This document shows, piece by piece, positions 48,001 to 61,155 of a DNA stretch of 64,000 bases. The number at the start of each line of letters is the position of its first letter. The stretch's first letter is position 1. Made by a program: the position numbers and the translations under genes. The notes under the pieces were generated by a model, which saw only the letters and a program-made list of their open reading frames with translations, was not told where the DNA came from and searched no databases. Origin of the DNA: Hydractinia symbiolongicarpus (Eukaryota; Cnidaria; Hydrozoa; Anthoathecata; Hydractiniidae); assembly GCF_029227915.1 (NCBI RefSeq), contig NC_079880.1:29569501-29633500 (forward strand). The letters are read 5' to 3'.

Positions 48001-50381
48001 GCGATTAAACCACTTTCATTAAGCGTCTCATCAAAAATGAAAACATTTCTGAAAACTACAAGTCTCATGCGTTTTAGTGGTGAAAAAACAATTTAAAAAA
48101 TCGTTCGGGAAATAAGTTTACTCCCTGGGTGCTTTCTTTGTATACTTTTGACTATACGGGCCTAGTCCGGGATTTACGGGAAATCGCGGGTTTTCGTTTG
48201 CCGGCGATTAAACTTCTTTTATTCAGCGTCTCATCAAAAATGAAAACATTTTTAAAAACTACAAGTCTGATGGGCTTTAGTGGTGAAATAATAATTTAAA
48301 AAATCGTTTGGGAAATGAGTTTACTCCCTGGGTACTTTCTTTGTATACTTTTGACTATACGGGACGAGTCCGGGATTCACGGGAAATCGCAGGATTTCGT
48401 TTGCCGGCGATTAAACTTCTTTTATTCAGCGTCTCATCAAAAATGAAAACAAGTTTGAAGACTACAAGTCTCATGCGTTTTAGTGGTGAAAAAATTATTT
48501 AAAAAATCGTCCGGGAAATGAGTTTACTCCCTGGGTACTTTCTTTGTATACTTTTGACTATACGGGCCAAGCCCAGGATTTACGTGAAATCGCGGGTTTT
48601 CGTTTGCCGGCGATTAAACTTCTTTTATTCAGCGTCTCATCAAAAATGAAAACATTTTTAAAAACTACAAGTCTTATGCGTTTTAGTGGTGAAAAAATAA
48701 TTTAAAAAATCGTTCTGGAAGTGAATTTACTCACAGGGTACTTTCTTTGTATACATTCAATTATACGGGCCAAGTCCGGGGTTTACGGGAAATCGGGTGT
48801 TTTCGTTTGCCGGCGATTAAACCTCTTTCATTAAGCGTCTCATCAAAAATGAAAACATTTTTGAAAACTACAAGTCTCATGCGTTTTAGTGGTGAAAAAA
48901 TAATATAAAAAATCGTTCGGGAAATGAGTTTACTCCCTGGGTATTTTCTTTGTATACTTTTGACTATACGGGCCAAGCCCGGGATTTAGGGGAAATCGCT
49001 GGTTTTCGTTTGCCGGCGATTAAACTTCTTTTATTAAGCGTCTCATCAAAAATGAAAACATTTTTGAAAACTACAAGTCTCATGCGTTTTAGTGGTGAAA
49101 AAATAATTTAAAAAATCGTTCGGAAAATGAGTTTACTCCCTGGGTACTTTCTTTGTATACTTTTGACTATACGGCCCGAGTCCGGGATTTACGGGAAGTC
49201 GCTGGTTTTCGTTTGCCGGCGATTAAACTTCTTTTATTCAGCGTCTCATCAAAAATGAAAACATTTTTAAAAACTACAAGTCTCATGGGCTTTAGTGGTG
49301 AAATAATAATTTAAAAAATCGTTCGGGAAATGAGTTTACACCCTGGGTACTTTCTTTGTATACTTTTGACTATACGGGCCCAGTCCGGGATTTTCTGTAA
49401 ATCGCAGGTTTTCGTTTGCCGGCGATTAAACTTCTTTTATTCAGCGTCTCATCAAAAATAAAATTTTTTTTGAAAACTACAAATCTCATGCGTTTTAGAG
49501 GTGAAAAAATAATTTAAAAAATCGTTCGGGAAATGAGTTTACTCCCTGGGTACTTTCTTTGTATACTTTTGATTATACGGGCCAAGTCCGGGGTTTACGG
49601 GAAATGGCGGCTTTTCGTTTGCCGGCGATTAAACTTCTTTTATTCAATGTCTCATCAAAAATGAAAACATTTTTGAAAACTACAAGTCTCATGCGTTTTA
49701 GTGGTGAAAAATTAATTTAAAAAATGGTTTTGGAAATGAGTTTACTCCCTGGGTACTTTCTTTGTATACATTCGACTATACGGGCCAAGCCCGGAATTTA
49801 CGGGAAATCGCGGGTTTTCCTTTGCCGGCGATTAAACCACTTTCATTAAGCGTCTCATCAAAAATGAAAAAATTTCTAAAAACTACAAGTCTCATGCGTT
49901 TTAGTGGTGAAAAAACAATTTAAAAAATCGTTCGGGAAATGAGTTTACTCCCTGGGTGCTTTCTTTGTATACTTTTGACTATACGGGCCTAGTCCGGGAT
50001 TTACGGGAAATCGCGGGTTTTCGTTTGCCGGCGATTAAACTTCTTTTATTCAGCGTCTCATCAAAAATGAAAACATTTTTAAAAACTACAAGTCTGATGG
50101 GCTTTAGTGGTGAAATAATAATTTAAAAAATCGTTTGGGAAATGAGTTTACTCCCTGGGTACTTTCTTTGTATACTTTTGACTATACGGGACGAGTCCGG
50201 GATTCACGGGAAATCGCAGGATTTCGTTTGCCGGCGATTAAACTTCTTTTATTCAGCGTCTCATCAAAAATGAAAACAAGTTTGAAGACTACAAGTCTCA
50301 TGCGTTTTAGTGGTGAAAAAATTATTTAAAAAATCGTCCGGGAAATGAGTTTACTCCCTGGGTACTTTCTTTGTATACTTT
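45007..50381 (+). repeat. Large duplicated segment, copy 1 (5.4 kb)
   Basis: This stretch is repeated at 53,385-58,977. The offset is 8,378 bp at first, 8,393 bp after a 15-bp deletion in this copy (near 45,694), and 8,596 bp once the second copy gains one extra 203-bp monomer (between about 54.6 and 55.5 kb). Part of it (46.0-48.5 kb) also matches 30.0-32.5 kb at an offset near 16,020 bp. It ends where TTTTTACTATACTGG replaces TTTTGACTATACGGG. Confidence 0.87.
45655..45840 (+). repeat. Monomer with a 15-bp internal deletion
   Basis: At about 45,694 the sequence reads GTGAATTTTCTTTGTATAC. All sister monomers have ACTCACAGGGTACTT inserted after GTGAATTT. The missing 15 bp are bounded by TTT on both sides, consistent with a short direct-repeat (slippage or end-joining) deletion. 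The matching monomer at 54.1 kb is intact, so the loss is private to this copy. Confidence 0.88.
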
Positions 50382-51199
50382 TTACTATACTGGCCAAGCC
50401 CGGGACTTAGGGGAAATCGCTGGTTTTCGTTTGCCGGCGATTAAACCTCTTTCATTAAGCGTCTCATCAAAAATGAAAACATTTTTGAAAACTACAAGTC
50501 TCATGCGTTTTAGTGGTGAAAAAATAATTTAAAAAATCGTTCGGAAAATGAGTTTACTCCCTGGGTATTTTCTTTGTATACTTTTTACTATACTGGCCAA
50601 GCCCGGGACTTAGGGGAAATCGCTGCTTTTCGTTTGCCGGCGATTAAACCTCTTTCATTAAGCGTCTCATCAAAAATGAAAACATTTTTGAAAACTACAA
50701 GTCTCATGCGTTTTAGTGGTGAAAAAATAATTTAAAAAATCGTTCGGAAAATGAGTTTACTCCCTGGGTACTTTCTTTGTATACTTTTGACTATACGGGC
50801 CGAGTCCGGGATTTACGGGAAATCGCGGGTTTTCGTTTGCCGGCGATTAAACTTCTTTCATTCAGCGTCCCATCACAAATGAAAACATTTTTGAAAACTA
50901 CAAGTCTCATGCGTTTTAGTGGTGAAAAAATAATATAAAAAATCGTTCGGGAAATGAGTTTACTCCCTGGGTATTTTCTTTGTATACTTTTGACTATACG
51001 GGCCAAGCCCGGGATTTAGGGGAAATCGCTGGTTTTCGTTTGCCGGCGATTAAACCTCTTTCATTAAGCGTCTCATCAAAAATGAAAACATTTTTGAAAA
51101 CTACAAGTCTCATGCGTTTTAGTGGTGAAAAAATAATTTAAAAAATCGTTCGGAAAATGAGTTTACTCCCTGGGTATTTTCTTTGTATACTTTTTACTA

Positions 51200-51245
51200 T
51201 ACTGGCCAAGCCCGGGACTTAGGGGAAGGCGATTAAACCTCTTTC
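51200..51245 (+). repeat. 20-bp core deletion, first copy
   Basis: The sequence reads CTTAGGGGAAGGCGATTAAAC. Intact beta5 monomers have 20 more bases, from ATCGCTGG to TTTGCC, between GGGGAA and GGCGATT. The junction is at about 51,227. The deletion removes the right arm of the core dyad and most of the conserved GTTTGCCGG word. Confidence 0.9.
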
Positions 51246-52194
51246 ATTAAGCGTCTCATCAAAAATGAAAACATTTTTGAAAACTACAAGTCTCATGCGT
51301 TTTAGTGGTGAAAAAATAATTTAAAAAATCGTTCGGAAAATGAGTTTACTCCCTGGGTACTTTCTTTGTATACTTTTGACTATACGGGCCGAGTCCGGGA
51401 TTTACGGGAAATCGCGGGTTTTCGTTTGCCGGCGATTAAACTTCTTTTATTCAGCGTCCCATCACAAATGAAAACATTTTTGAAAACTACAAGTCTCATG
51501 CGTTTTAGTGGTGAAAAAATAATATAAAAAATCGTTCGGGAAATGAGTTTACTCCCTGGGTATTTTCTTTGTATACTTTTGACTATACGGGCCAAGCCCG
51601 GGATTTAGGGGAAATCGCTGGTTTTCGTTTGCCGGCGATTAAACCTCTTTCATTAAGCGTTTCATCAAAAATGAAAACATTTTTGAAAACTACAAGTCTC
51701 ATGCGTTTTAGTGGTGAAAAAATAATTTAAAAAATCGTTCGGAAAATGAGTTTACTCCCTGGGTACTTTCTTTGTATACTTTTGACTATACGGGCCGAGT
51801 CCGGGATTTACGGGAAATCGCGGGTTTTCGTTTGCCGGCGATTAAACTTCTTTTATTCAGCGTCCCATCACAAATGAAAACATTTTTGAAAACTACAAGT
51901 CTCATGCGTTTTAGTGGTGAAAAAATAATATAAAAAATCGTTCGGGAAATGAGTTTACTCCCTGGGTATTTTCTTTGTATACTTTTGACTATACGGGCCA
52001 AGCCCGGGATTTAGGGGAAATCGCTGGTTTTCGTTTGCCGGCGATTAAACCTCTTTCATTAAGCGTCTCATCAAAAATGAAAACATTTTTGAAAACTACA
52101 AGTCTCATGCGTTTTAGTGGTGAAAAAATAATTTAAAAAATCGTTCGGAAAATGAGTTTACTCCCTGGGTATTTTCTTTGTATACTTTTTACTA

Positions 52195-52240
52195 TACTGG
52201 CCAAGCCCGGGACTTAGGGGAAGGCGATTAAACCTCTTTC
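52195..52240 (+). repeat. 20-bp core deletion, second copy
   Basis: The junction is identical to the one at 51,227, found exactly 995 bp downstream (about 52,222). The same breakpoint in both 5-mer copies shows that the deletion came first and the damaged monomer was then amplified with its neighbours. Confidence 0.9.
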
Positions 52241-52794
52241 ATTAAGCGTCTCATCAAAAATGAAAACATTTTTGAAAACTACAAGTCTCATGCGTTTTAG
52301 TGGTGAAAAAATAATTTAAAAAATCGTTGGGAAAATGAGTTTACTCCCTGGGTACTTTCTTTGTATACTTTTGACTATACGGGCCGAGTCCGGGATTTAC
52401 GGGAAATCGCGGGTTTTCGTTTGCCGGCGATTAAACTTCTTTTATTCAGCGTCCCATCACAAATGAAAACATTTTTGAAAACTACAAGTCTCATGCGTTT
52501 TAGTGGTGAAAAAATAATATAAAAAATCGTTCGGGAAATGAGTTTACTCCCTGGGTATTTTCTTTGTATACTTTTGACTATACGGGCCAAGCCCGGGATT
52601 TAGGGGAAATCGCTGGTTTTCGTTTGCCGGCGATTAAACCTCTTTCATTAAGCGTTTCATCAAAAATGAAAACATTTTTGAAAACTACAAGTCTCATGCG
52701 TTTTAGTGGTGAAAAAATAATTTAAAAAATCGTTCGGAAAATGAGTTTACTCCCTGGGTACTTTCTTTGTATACTTTTGACTATACGGCCCAAG

Positions 52795-52835
52795 TCCGGG
52801 ATTTACGGGAAGTCATTTATTCAGCGTCTCATCAA
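52795..52835 (+). repeat. About 31-bp deletion across core and gamma segment
   Basis: The sequence reads GGGAAGTCATTTATTCAGCG. Intact sisters have GCGGGTTTTCG to CTTCTTTT between GGGAAGTC and ATTCAGCG. About 31 bp are missing at the junction near 52,814, with one non-matching A at the seam. It is not seen in the matching monomer near 38.46 kb. Confidence 0.85.
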
Positions 52836-52889
52836 AAATGAAAACATTTTTAAAAACTACAAGTCTCATGGGCTTTAGTGGTGAAATAA

Positions 52890-52925
52890 TAATTTAAAAA
52901 ATCGTCCGGGATTTTCTGTAAATCG
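52890..52925 (+). repeat. 62-bp deletion across alpha segment and core
   Basis: The sequence reads AAAATCGTCCGGGATTTTCTG. Related monomers have 62 more bases, beginning TCGGGAAATGAG and ending GGGCCCAGT, between ATCGT and CCGGG. The seam near 52,905 falls in a GT shared by both ends (2-bp microhomology). It lies in the monomer directly after the 31-bp deletion. Confidence 0.86.
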
Positions 52926-53384
52926 CAGGTTTTCGTTTGCCGGCGATTAAACTTCTTTTATTCAGCGTCTCATCAAAAATAAAATTTTTTTTGAAAACTA
53001 CAAATCTCATGCGTTTTAGAGGTGAATAAATAATTTAAAAAATCGTTCGGGAAATGAGTTTACTCCCTGGGTACTTTCTTTGTATACTTTTGATTATACG
53101 GGCCGAGTCCGGGGTTTACGGGAAATGGCGGCTTTTCGTTTGCCGGCGATTAAACTTCTTTTATTCATCGTCTCATCAAAAATGAAAACATTTTTGAAAA
53201 CTACAAGTCTCATGCGTTTTAGTGGTGAAAAATTAATTTAAAAAATCGTTTTGGAAATGAGTTTACTCACAGGGTACTTTCTTTGTATACATTCGACTAT
53301 ACGGGCCAAGCCCGGAATTTACGAGAAATCGCGGGTTTTCCTTTGCCGGCGATTAAACCACTTTCATTAAGCGTCTCATCAAAA

Positions 53385-56300
53385 ATGAAAACATTTCTGA
53401 AAACTACAAGTCTCATGCGTTTTAGTGGTGAAAAAACAATTTAAAAAATCGTTCGGGAAATAAGTTTACTCCCTGGGTGCTTTCTTTGTATACTTTTGAC
53501 TATACGGGCCTAGTCCGGGATTTACGGGAAATCGCGGGTTTTCGTTAGCCGGCGATTAAACTTCTTTTATTCAGCGTCTCATCAAAAATGAAAACATTTT
53601 TAAAAACTACAAGTCTGATGGGCTTTAGTGGTGAAATAATAATTTAAAAAATCGTTTGGGAAATGAGTTTACTCCCTGGGTACTTTCTTTGTATACTTTT
53701 GACTATACGGGACGAGTCCGGGATTCACGGGAAATCGCAGGATTTCGTTTGCCGGCGATTAAACTTCTTTTATTCAGCGTCTCATCAAAAATGAAAACAA
53801 GTTTGAAGACTACAAGTCGCATGCGTTTTAGTGGTGAAAAAATTATTTAAAAAATCGTCCGGGAAATGAGTTTACTCCCTGGGTACTTTCTTTGTATACT
53901 TTTGACTATACGGGCCAAGCCCAGGATTTACGTGAAATCGCGGGTTTTCGTTTGCCGGCGATTAAACTTCTTTTATTCAGCGTCTCAACAAAAATGAAAA
54001 CATTTTTAAAAACTACAAGTCTTATGCGTTTTAGTGGTGAAAAAATAATTTAAAAAATCGTTCTGGAAGTGAATTTACTCACAGGGTACTTTCTTTGTAT
54101 ACATTCAATTATACGGGCCAAGCCCGGGGTTTGCGGGAAATCGCGTGTTTTCGTTTGCCGGCGATTAAACATCTTTCATTAAGCGTCTCATCAAAAATGA
54201 AAACATTTTTGAAAACTACAAGTCTCATGCGTTTTAGTGGTGAAAAAATAATATAAAAAATCGTTCGGGAAATGAGTTTACTCCCTGGGTATTTTCTTTG
54301 TATACTTTTGACTATACGGGCCAAGCCCGGGATTTAGGGGAAATCGCTGGTTTTCGTTTGCTGGCGATTAAACCTCTTTCATTAAGCGTCTCATCAAAAA
54401 TGAAAACATTTTTGAAAACTACAAGTCTCATGCGTTTTAGTGGTGAAAAGATAATTTAAAAAATCGTTCGGGAAATGAGTTTACACCCTGGGTACTTTCT
54501 TTGTATACTTTTGACTTTACAGGTCCAGTCCGGGATTTACGGGAAATCGCAGGTTTTCGTTTCCCGGCGTTTAAACTTCTTTTATTCAGCGTCTCATCAA
54601 AAATGAAAACAAGTTTGAAGACTACAAGTCTCATGCGTTTTAGTGGTGAAAAAATAATTTAAAAAATCGTTCGGGAAATGAGTTTACTCCCTGGGTACTT
54701 TCTTTGTATACTTTTGACTATACGGGCCAAGCCCGGGATTTACGGGAAATCGCGGGTTTTCGTTTGCCGGCGATTAAACTTCTTTTATTCAGCGTCTCAT
54801 CAACAATGAAAACATTTTTAAAAACTACAAGTCTTATGCGTTTTAGTGGTGAAAAAATAATTTAAAAAATCGTTCTGGAAATGAGTTTACTCACAGGGTA
54901 CTTTCTTTATATACATTCGACTATACGGCCCAAGCCCGGGATTTACGGGAAATCGCGGGTTTTCGTTTGCCGGCGATTAAACCTCTTTCATTAAGCGTCT
55001 CATCAAAAATGAAAACATTTTTGAAAACTACAAGTCTCATGCGTTTTAGTGGTGAAGAAATAATATAAAAAATCGTTCAGGAAATGAGTTTACTCCCTGG
55101 GTATTTTCTTTGTATACTTTTTACTATACTGGCCAAGCCCGGGACTTAGGGGAAATCGCTGGTTTTCGTTTGCCGGGGATTAAATCTCTTTCATTAAGCG
55201 TCTCATCAAAAATGAAAACATTTTTGAAAACTACAAGTCTCATGCGTTTTAGTGGTGAAAAAATAATTTAAAAAATCGTTCGGAAAATGAGTTTACTCCC
55301 TGGGTACTTTCTTTGTATACTTTTGACTATACGGGCCGAGTCCGGGATTTACGGGAAGTCGCGGGTTTTCGTTTGCCGGCTATTAAACTTCTTTTATTCA
55401 GCGTCTCATCAAAAATGACAACATTTTTAAAAACTACAAGTCTCATGGGCTTTAGTGGTGAATTAATAATTTAAAAAAACGTTCGGGAAATGAGTTTACA
55501 CCCTGGGTACTTTCTTTGTATACTTTTGACTATACGGGCCGAGTCCGGGATTTACGGGAAATCGCGGGTTTTCGTTTGCCGGCGATTAAACTTCTTTTAT
55601 TCAGCGTCCCATCACAAATGAAAACATTTTTGAAAACTACAAGTCTCATGCGTTTGAGTGGTGAAAAAATAATATAAAAAATCGTTCGGGAAATGAGTTT
55701 ACTCCCTGGGTATTTTCTTTGTATACTTTTGACTATACGGGCCAAGCCCGGGATTTAGGGGAAATCGCTGGTTTTCGTTTGCCGGCGATTAAACCTCTTT
55801 CATTAAGCGTCTCATCAAAAATGAAAACATTTTTGAAAACTACAAGTCTCATTCGTTTTAGTGGTGAAAAAAAAATTTAAAAAATCGTTCGGAAAATGAG
55901 TTTACTCCCTGGGTACTTTCTTTGTATACTTTTGACTATACGGCCCGAGTCCGGGATTTACGGGAAGTCGCGGGTTTTCGTTTGCCGGCGATTAAACTTC
56001 TTTTATTCAGCGTCTCATCAAAAATGAAAACATTTTTAAAAACTACAAGTCTCATGGGCTTTAGTGGTGAAATAATAATTTAAAAAATCGTTCGGGAAAT
56101 GAGTTTACACCCTGGGTACTTTCTTTGTATACTTTTGACTATACGGGCCCAGTTCGGGATTTTCTGTAAATCGCAGGTTTTCGTTTGCCGGCGATTAAAC
56201 TTCTTTTATTCAGCGTCTCATCAAAAATAAAAATTTTTTTGAAAACTACAAATCTCATGCGTTTTAGAGGTGAAAAAATAATTTAAAAAATCGTTCGGGA

Positions 56301-58977
56301 AATGAGTTTACTCCCTGGGTACTTTCTTTGTATACTTTTGATTATACGGGCCGAGTCCGGGGTTTACGGGAAATGGCGGCTTTTCGTTTGCCGGCGATTA
56401 AACTTCTTTTATTCATCGTCTCATCAAAAATGAAAACATTTTTGAAAACTACAAGTCTCATGCGTTTTAGTGGTGAAAAATTAATTTAAAAAATCGTTTT
56501 GGAAATGAGTTTACTCACAGGGTACTTTCTTTGTATACATTCGACTATACGGGCCAAGCCCGGAATTTACGGGAAATCGCGGGTTTTCCTTTGCCGGCGA
56601 TTAAACCACTTTCATTAAGCGTCTCATCAAAAATGAAAACATTTCTGAAAACTACAAGTCTCATGCGTTTTAGTGGTGAAAAAACAATTTAAAAATTCGT
56701 TCGGGAAATAAGTTTACTCCCTGGGTGCTTTCTTTGTATACTTTTGACTATACGGGCCTAGTCCGGGATTTACGGGAAATCGCGGGTTTTCGTTTGCCGG
56801 CGATTAAACTTCTTTTATTCAGCGTCTCATCAAAAATGAAAACATTTTTAAAAACTACAAGTCTGATGGGCTTTAGTGGTGAAATAATAATTTAAAAAAT
56901 CGTTTGGGAAATGAGTTTACTCCCTGGGTACTTTCTTTGTATACTTTTGACTATACGGGACGAGTCCGGGATTCACGGGAAATCGCAGGATTTCGTTTGC
57001 CGGCGATTAAACTTCTTTTATTCAGCGTCTCATCAAAAATGAAAACAAGTTTGAAGACTACAAGTCTCATGCGTTTTAGTGGTGAAAAAATTATTTAAAA
57101 AATCGTCCGGGAAATGAGTTTACTCCCTGGGTACTTTCTTTGTATACTTTTGACTATACGGGCCAAGCCCAGGATTTACGTGAAATCGCGGGTTTTCGTT
57201 TGCCGGCGATTAAACTTCTTTTATTCAGCGTCTCATCAAAAATGAAAACATTTTTAAAAACTACAAGTCTTATGCGTTTTAGTGGTGAAAAAATAATTTA
57301 AAAAATCGTTCTGGAAGTGAATTTACTCACAGGGTACTTTCTTTGTATACATTCAATTATACGGGCCAAGTCCGGGGTTTACGGGAAATCGCGTGTTTTC
57401 GTTTGCCGGCGATTAAACCTCTTTCATTAAGCGTCTCATCAAAAATGAAAACATTTTTGAAAACTACAAGTCTCATGCGTTTTAGTGGTGAAAAAATAAT
57501 ATAAAAAATCGTTCGGGAAATGAGTTTACACCCTGGGTATTTTCTTTGTATACTTTTGACTATACGGGCCAAGCCCGGGATTTAGGGGAAATCGCTGGTT
57601 TTCGTTTGCCGGCGATTAAACCTCTTTTATTAAGCGTCTCATCAAAAATGAAAACATTTTTCAAAACTACAAGTCTCATGCGTTTTAGTGGTGAAAAAAT
57701 AATTTAAAAAATCGTTCGGAAAATGAGTTTACTCCCTGGGTACTTTCTTTGTATACTTTTGACTATACGGCCCGAATCCGGGATTTACGGGAAGTCGCTG
57801 GTTTTCGTTTGCCGGCGATTAAACTTCTTTTATTCAGCGTCTCATCAAAAATGAAAACATTTTTAAAAACTACAAGTCTCATGGGCTTTAGTGGTGAAAT
57901 AATAATTTAAAAAATCGTTCGGGAAATGAGTTTACACCCTGGGTACTTTCTTTGTATACTTTTGACTATACGGGCCCAGTCCGGGATTTTCTGTAAATCG
58001 CAGGTTTTCGTTTGCCGGCGATTAAACTTCTTTTATTCAGCGTCTCATCAAAAATAAAATTTTTTTTGAAAACTACAAATCTCATGCGTTTTAGAGGTGA
58101 AAAAATAATTTAAAAAATCGTTCGGGAAATGAGTTTACTCCCTGGGTACTTTCTTTGTATACTTTTGATTATACGGGCCGAGTCCGGGGTTTACGGGAAA
58201 TGGCGGCTTTTCGTTTGCCGGCGATTAAACTTCTTTTATTCAGCGTCTCATCAAAAATGAAAACATTTTTGAAAACTACAAGTCTCATGCGTTTTAGTTG
58301 TGAAAAATTAATTTAAAAAATGGTTTTGGAAATGAGTTTACTCCCTGGGTACTTTCTTTGTATACATTCGACTATACGGGCCAAGCCCGGAATTTACGGG
58401 AAATCGCGGGTTTTCCTTTGCCGGCGATTAAACCACTTTCATTAAGCGTCTCATCAAAAATGAAAACATTTCTAAAAACTACAAGTCTCATGCGTTTTAG
58501 TGGTGAAAAAACAATTTAAAAAATCGTTCGGGAAATGAGTTTACTCCCTGGGTGCTTTCTTTGTATACTTTTGACTATACGGGCCTAGTCCGGGATTTAC
58601 GGGAAATCGCGGGTTTTCGTTTGCCGGCGATTAAACTTCTTTTATTCAGCGTCTCATCAAAAATGAAAACATTTTTAAAAACTACAAGTCTGATGGGCTT
58701 TAGTGGTGAAATAATAATTTAAAAAATCGTTTGGGAAATGAGTTTACTCCCTGGGTACTTTCTTTGTATACTTTTGACTATACGGGACGAGTCCGGGATT
58801 CACGGGAAATCGCAGGATTTCGTTTGCCGGCGATTAAACTTCTTTTATTCAGCGTCTCATCAAAAATGAAAACAAGTTTGAAGACTACAAGTCTCATGCG
58901 TTTTAGTGGTGAAAAAATTATTTAAAAAATCGTCCGGGAAATGAGTTTACTCCCTGGGTACTTTCTTTGTATACTTT
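53385..58977 (+). repeat. Large duplicated segment, copy 2 (5.6 kb)
   Basis: Counterpart of 45,007-50,381. It shares CAAGTCGCATGCG (45,436 and 53,814), GTCTCAACAAAAATG (45,604 and 53,982), TTTCCCGGCGTTTAAAC (46,168 and 54,561), CCGGCTATTAAAC and ATGACAACATTT. It is 218 bp longer: 15 bp restored plus one full monomer. From about 58 kb it also matches 40-43 kb. Confidence 0.87.
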
Positions 58978-61155
58978 TGACTATACGGGCCAAGCCCAGG
59001 ATTTACGTGAAATCGCGGGTTTTCGTTTGCCGGCGATTAAACTTCTTTTATTCAGCGTCTCATCAAAAATGAAAACATTTTTAAAAACTACAAGTCTTAT
59101 GCGTTTTAGTGGTGAAAAAATAATTTAAAAAATCGTTCTCGAAGTGAATTTACTCACAGGGTACTTTCTTTGTATACATTCAATTGTACGGGCCAAGCCC
59201 GGGGTTTACGGGAAATCGCGTGTTTTCGTTTGCCGGCGATTAAACCTCTTTCATTAAGCGTCTCATCAAAAATGAAAACATTTTTGAAAACTACAAGTCT
59301 CATGCGTTTAAGTGGTGAAAAAAAAATTTAAAAAATCGTTCGGGAAATGAGTTTACTCCCTGGGTACTTTCTTTGTATACATTCGACTACACGGGCCAAG
59401 CCTGGGATTTAGGGGAAATCGCTGGTTTTCGTTTGCCGGTGATTAAACCTCTTTCATTAAGCGTCTCATCAAAAATGAAAACATTTTTGAAAACTACAAG
59501 TCTCATGCGTTTTAGTGGTGAAAAAATAATTTAAGAAATCGTTCGGAAAATGAGTTTACTCCCTGGGTACTTTCTTTGTATACTTTTGACTATACGGGCC
59601 GAGCCCGGGATTTACGGGAAATCGCGGGTTTTCGTTTGCCGGCGATTAAACTTCTTTTATTCAGCGTCCCATCAAAAATGAAAACATTTTTGAAAACTAC
59701 AAGTCTCATGCGTTTTAGTGGTGAAAAAATAATATAAAAAATCGTTCTGGAAGTGAGTTTACTCACAGGGTACTTTCTTTGTATACATTCGACTAAACGA
59801 GCCAAGCCCGGGATTTACGGGAAATCGCGGGTTTTCGTTTGCCGGCGGTTAAACCTCTTTCTTTACCCGTCTCATCAAAAATAAAAACATTTTTGAAAAC
59901 TACAAGTCTCATGCGTTTTAGTGGTGAAAAAAAAATTTAAAAAATCGTTCTGGAAATGAGTTTACTCCCTGGGTACTTTCTTTTTATACATTCGACTACA
60001 CGGGCCAAGCCTGTGATTCAGGGGAAATCGCTGGTTTTCGTTTGCCGGCGATTAAACCTCTTTCATTAAGCGTCTCATCAAAAATGAAAACAAGTTTGAA
60101 GACTACAAGTCTCATGCGTTTTAGTGGTAAAAAAATAATTTAAAAAATCGTCCGGGAATTGAGTTTACTCCCTGGGTACTTCCTTTGTATACTTTTGACT
60201 ATATGGGCCAAGCACGGGATTTTCGTGAAATCGCGGGTTTTCGTTTGCCGGCGATTAAACTTCTTTTATTCAGCGTCTCATCAAAAATGAAAACATTTTT
60301 AAAAACTACATGTCTTATGCGTTTTAGTGGTGAAAAAATAATTTAAAAAATCGTTCTGGAAGTGAATTTACTCACAGGGTACTTTCTTTGTATACATTCG
60401 ACTATACGGGCCAAGCCCGGGATTTACGGGAAATCGCGTGTTTTCGTTTGCCGGCGATTAAACCTCTTTCATTAAGCGTCTCATCAAAAATGAAAACATT
60501 TTTGAAAACTACAAGTCTCATGCGTTTTAGTGGTGAAAAAAAATTTAAAAAATCGTTCGGGAAATGAGTTTACTCCCTGGGTACTTTCTTTGTATACATT
60601 CGACTACACGGGCCAAGCCTGGAATTTAGGGGATATCGCTGGTTCTCGTTTGCCGGCGATTAAACCTCTTTCATTAAGCGTCTCATCAAAAATGAAAACA
60701 TTTTTGAAAACTACAAGTCTCATGCGTTTTAGTGGTGAAAAAAAATATTAAAAAATCGTTCTGGAAATGAGTTTACTCCCTGGGTACTTTCTTTGTATAC
60801 ATTCGACTACACGGGCCAAGCCTGGGATTTAGGGGAAATCGCTGGTTTTCGTTTGCCGGCGATTAAACCTCCTTCATTAAGCGTCTCATCAAAAATAAAA
60901 ACAAGTTTGAAGACTACAAGTCTCATGCGTTTTAGTGGTGAAAAAATTATTTAAAAAATCGTCCGGGAATTGAGTTTACTCCCTGGGTACTTCCTTTGTA
61001 TACTTTTGACTATATGGGCCAAGCACGGGATTTACGTGAAATCGCGGGTTTTCGTTTGCCGGCGATTAAACTTCCTTTATTCAGCGTCTCATCAAAAATG
61101 AAAACATTTTTAAAAACTACAAGTCTTATGCGTTTTAGTGGTGAAAAAATAATTT
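58978..61155 (+). repeat. Copy of the 41.3-43.4 kb segment
   Basis: The match runs at a constant 17,715-bp offset, including TTTAAGAAATCG, CTTTACCCGTCTC and TCCTTTATTCAGCG markers. It diverges near 61,155, where CGTTCGGGAAATGAG replaces CGTTCTGGAAGTGAA. It is therefore a third instance of part of the 34-mer super-unit. Confidence 0.85.

Larger units (their letters stand above)
50382..53384 (+). repeat. Scarred interval with a 995-bp x ~2 HOR and four truncated monomers
   Basis: This lies between the two copies of the large duplicated segment. It contains a 5-monomer unit of 995 bp (1,015 minus 20) twice, each copy carrying the same 20-bp truncation (51,227 and 52,222). It is followed by two adjacent deletions at 52,814 (about 31 bp) and 52,905 (62 bp). 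It is the most damaged part of the window. All remaining sequence is ordinary satellite. Confidence 0.87.

Noticed and set aside
52795-52925. Deletions at 52.8-52.9 kb as a junction to non-satellite DNA
   Set aside because: Sequence on both sides and between the two deletions is ordinary satellite, and downstream monomers resume the usual phase.
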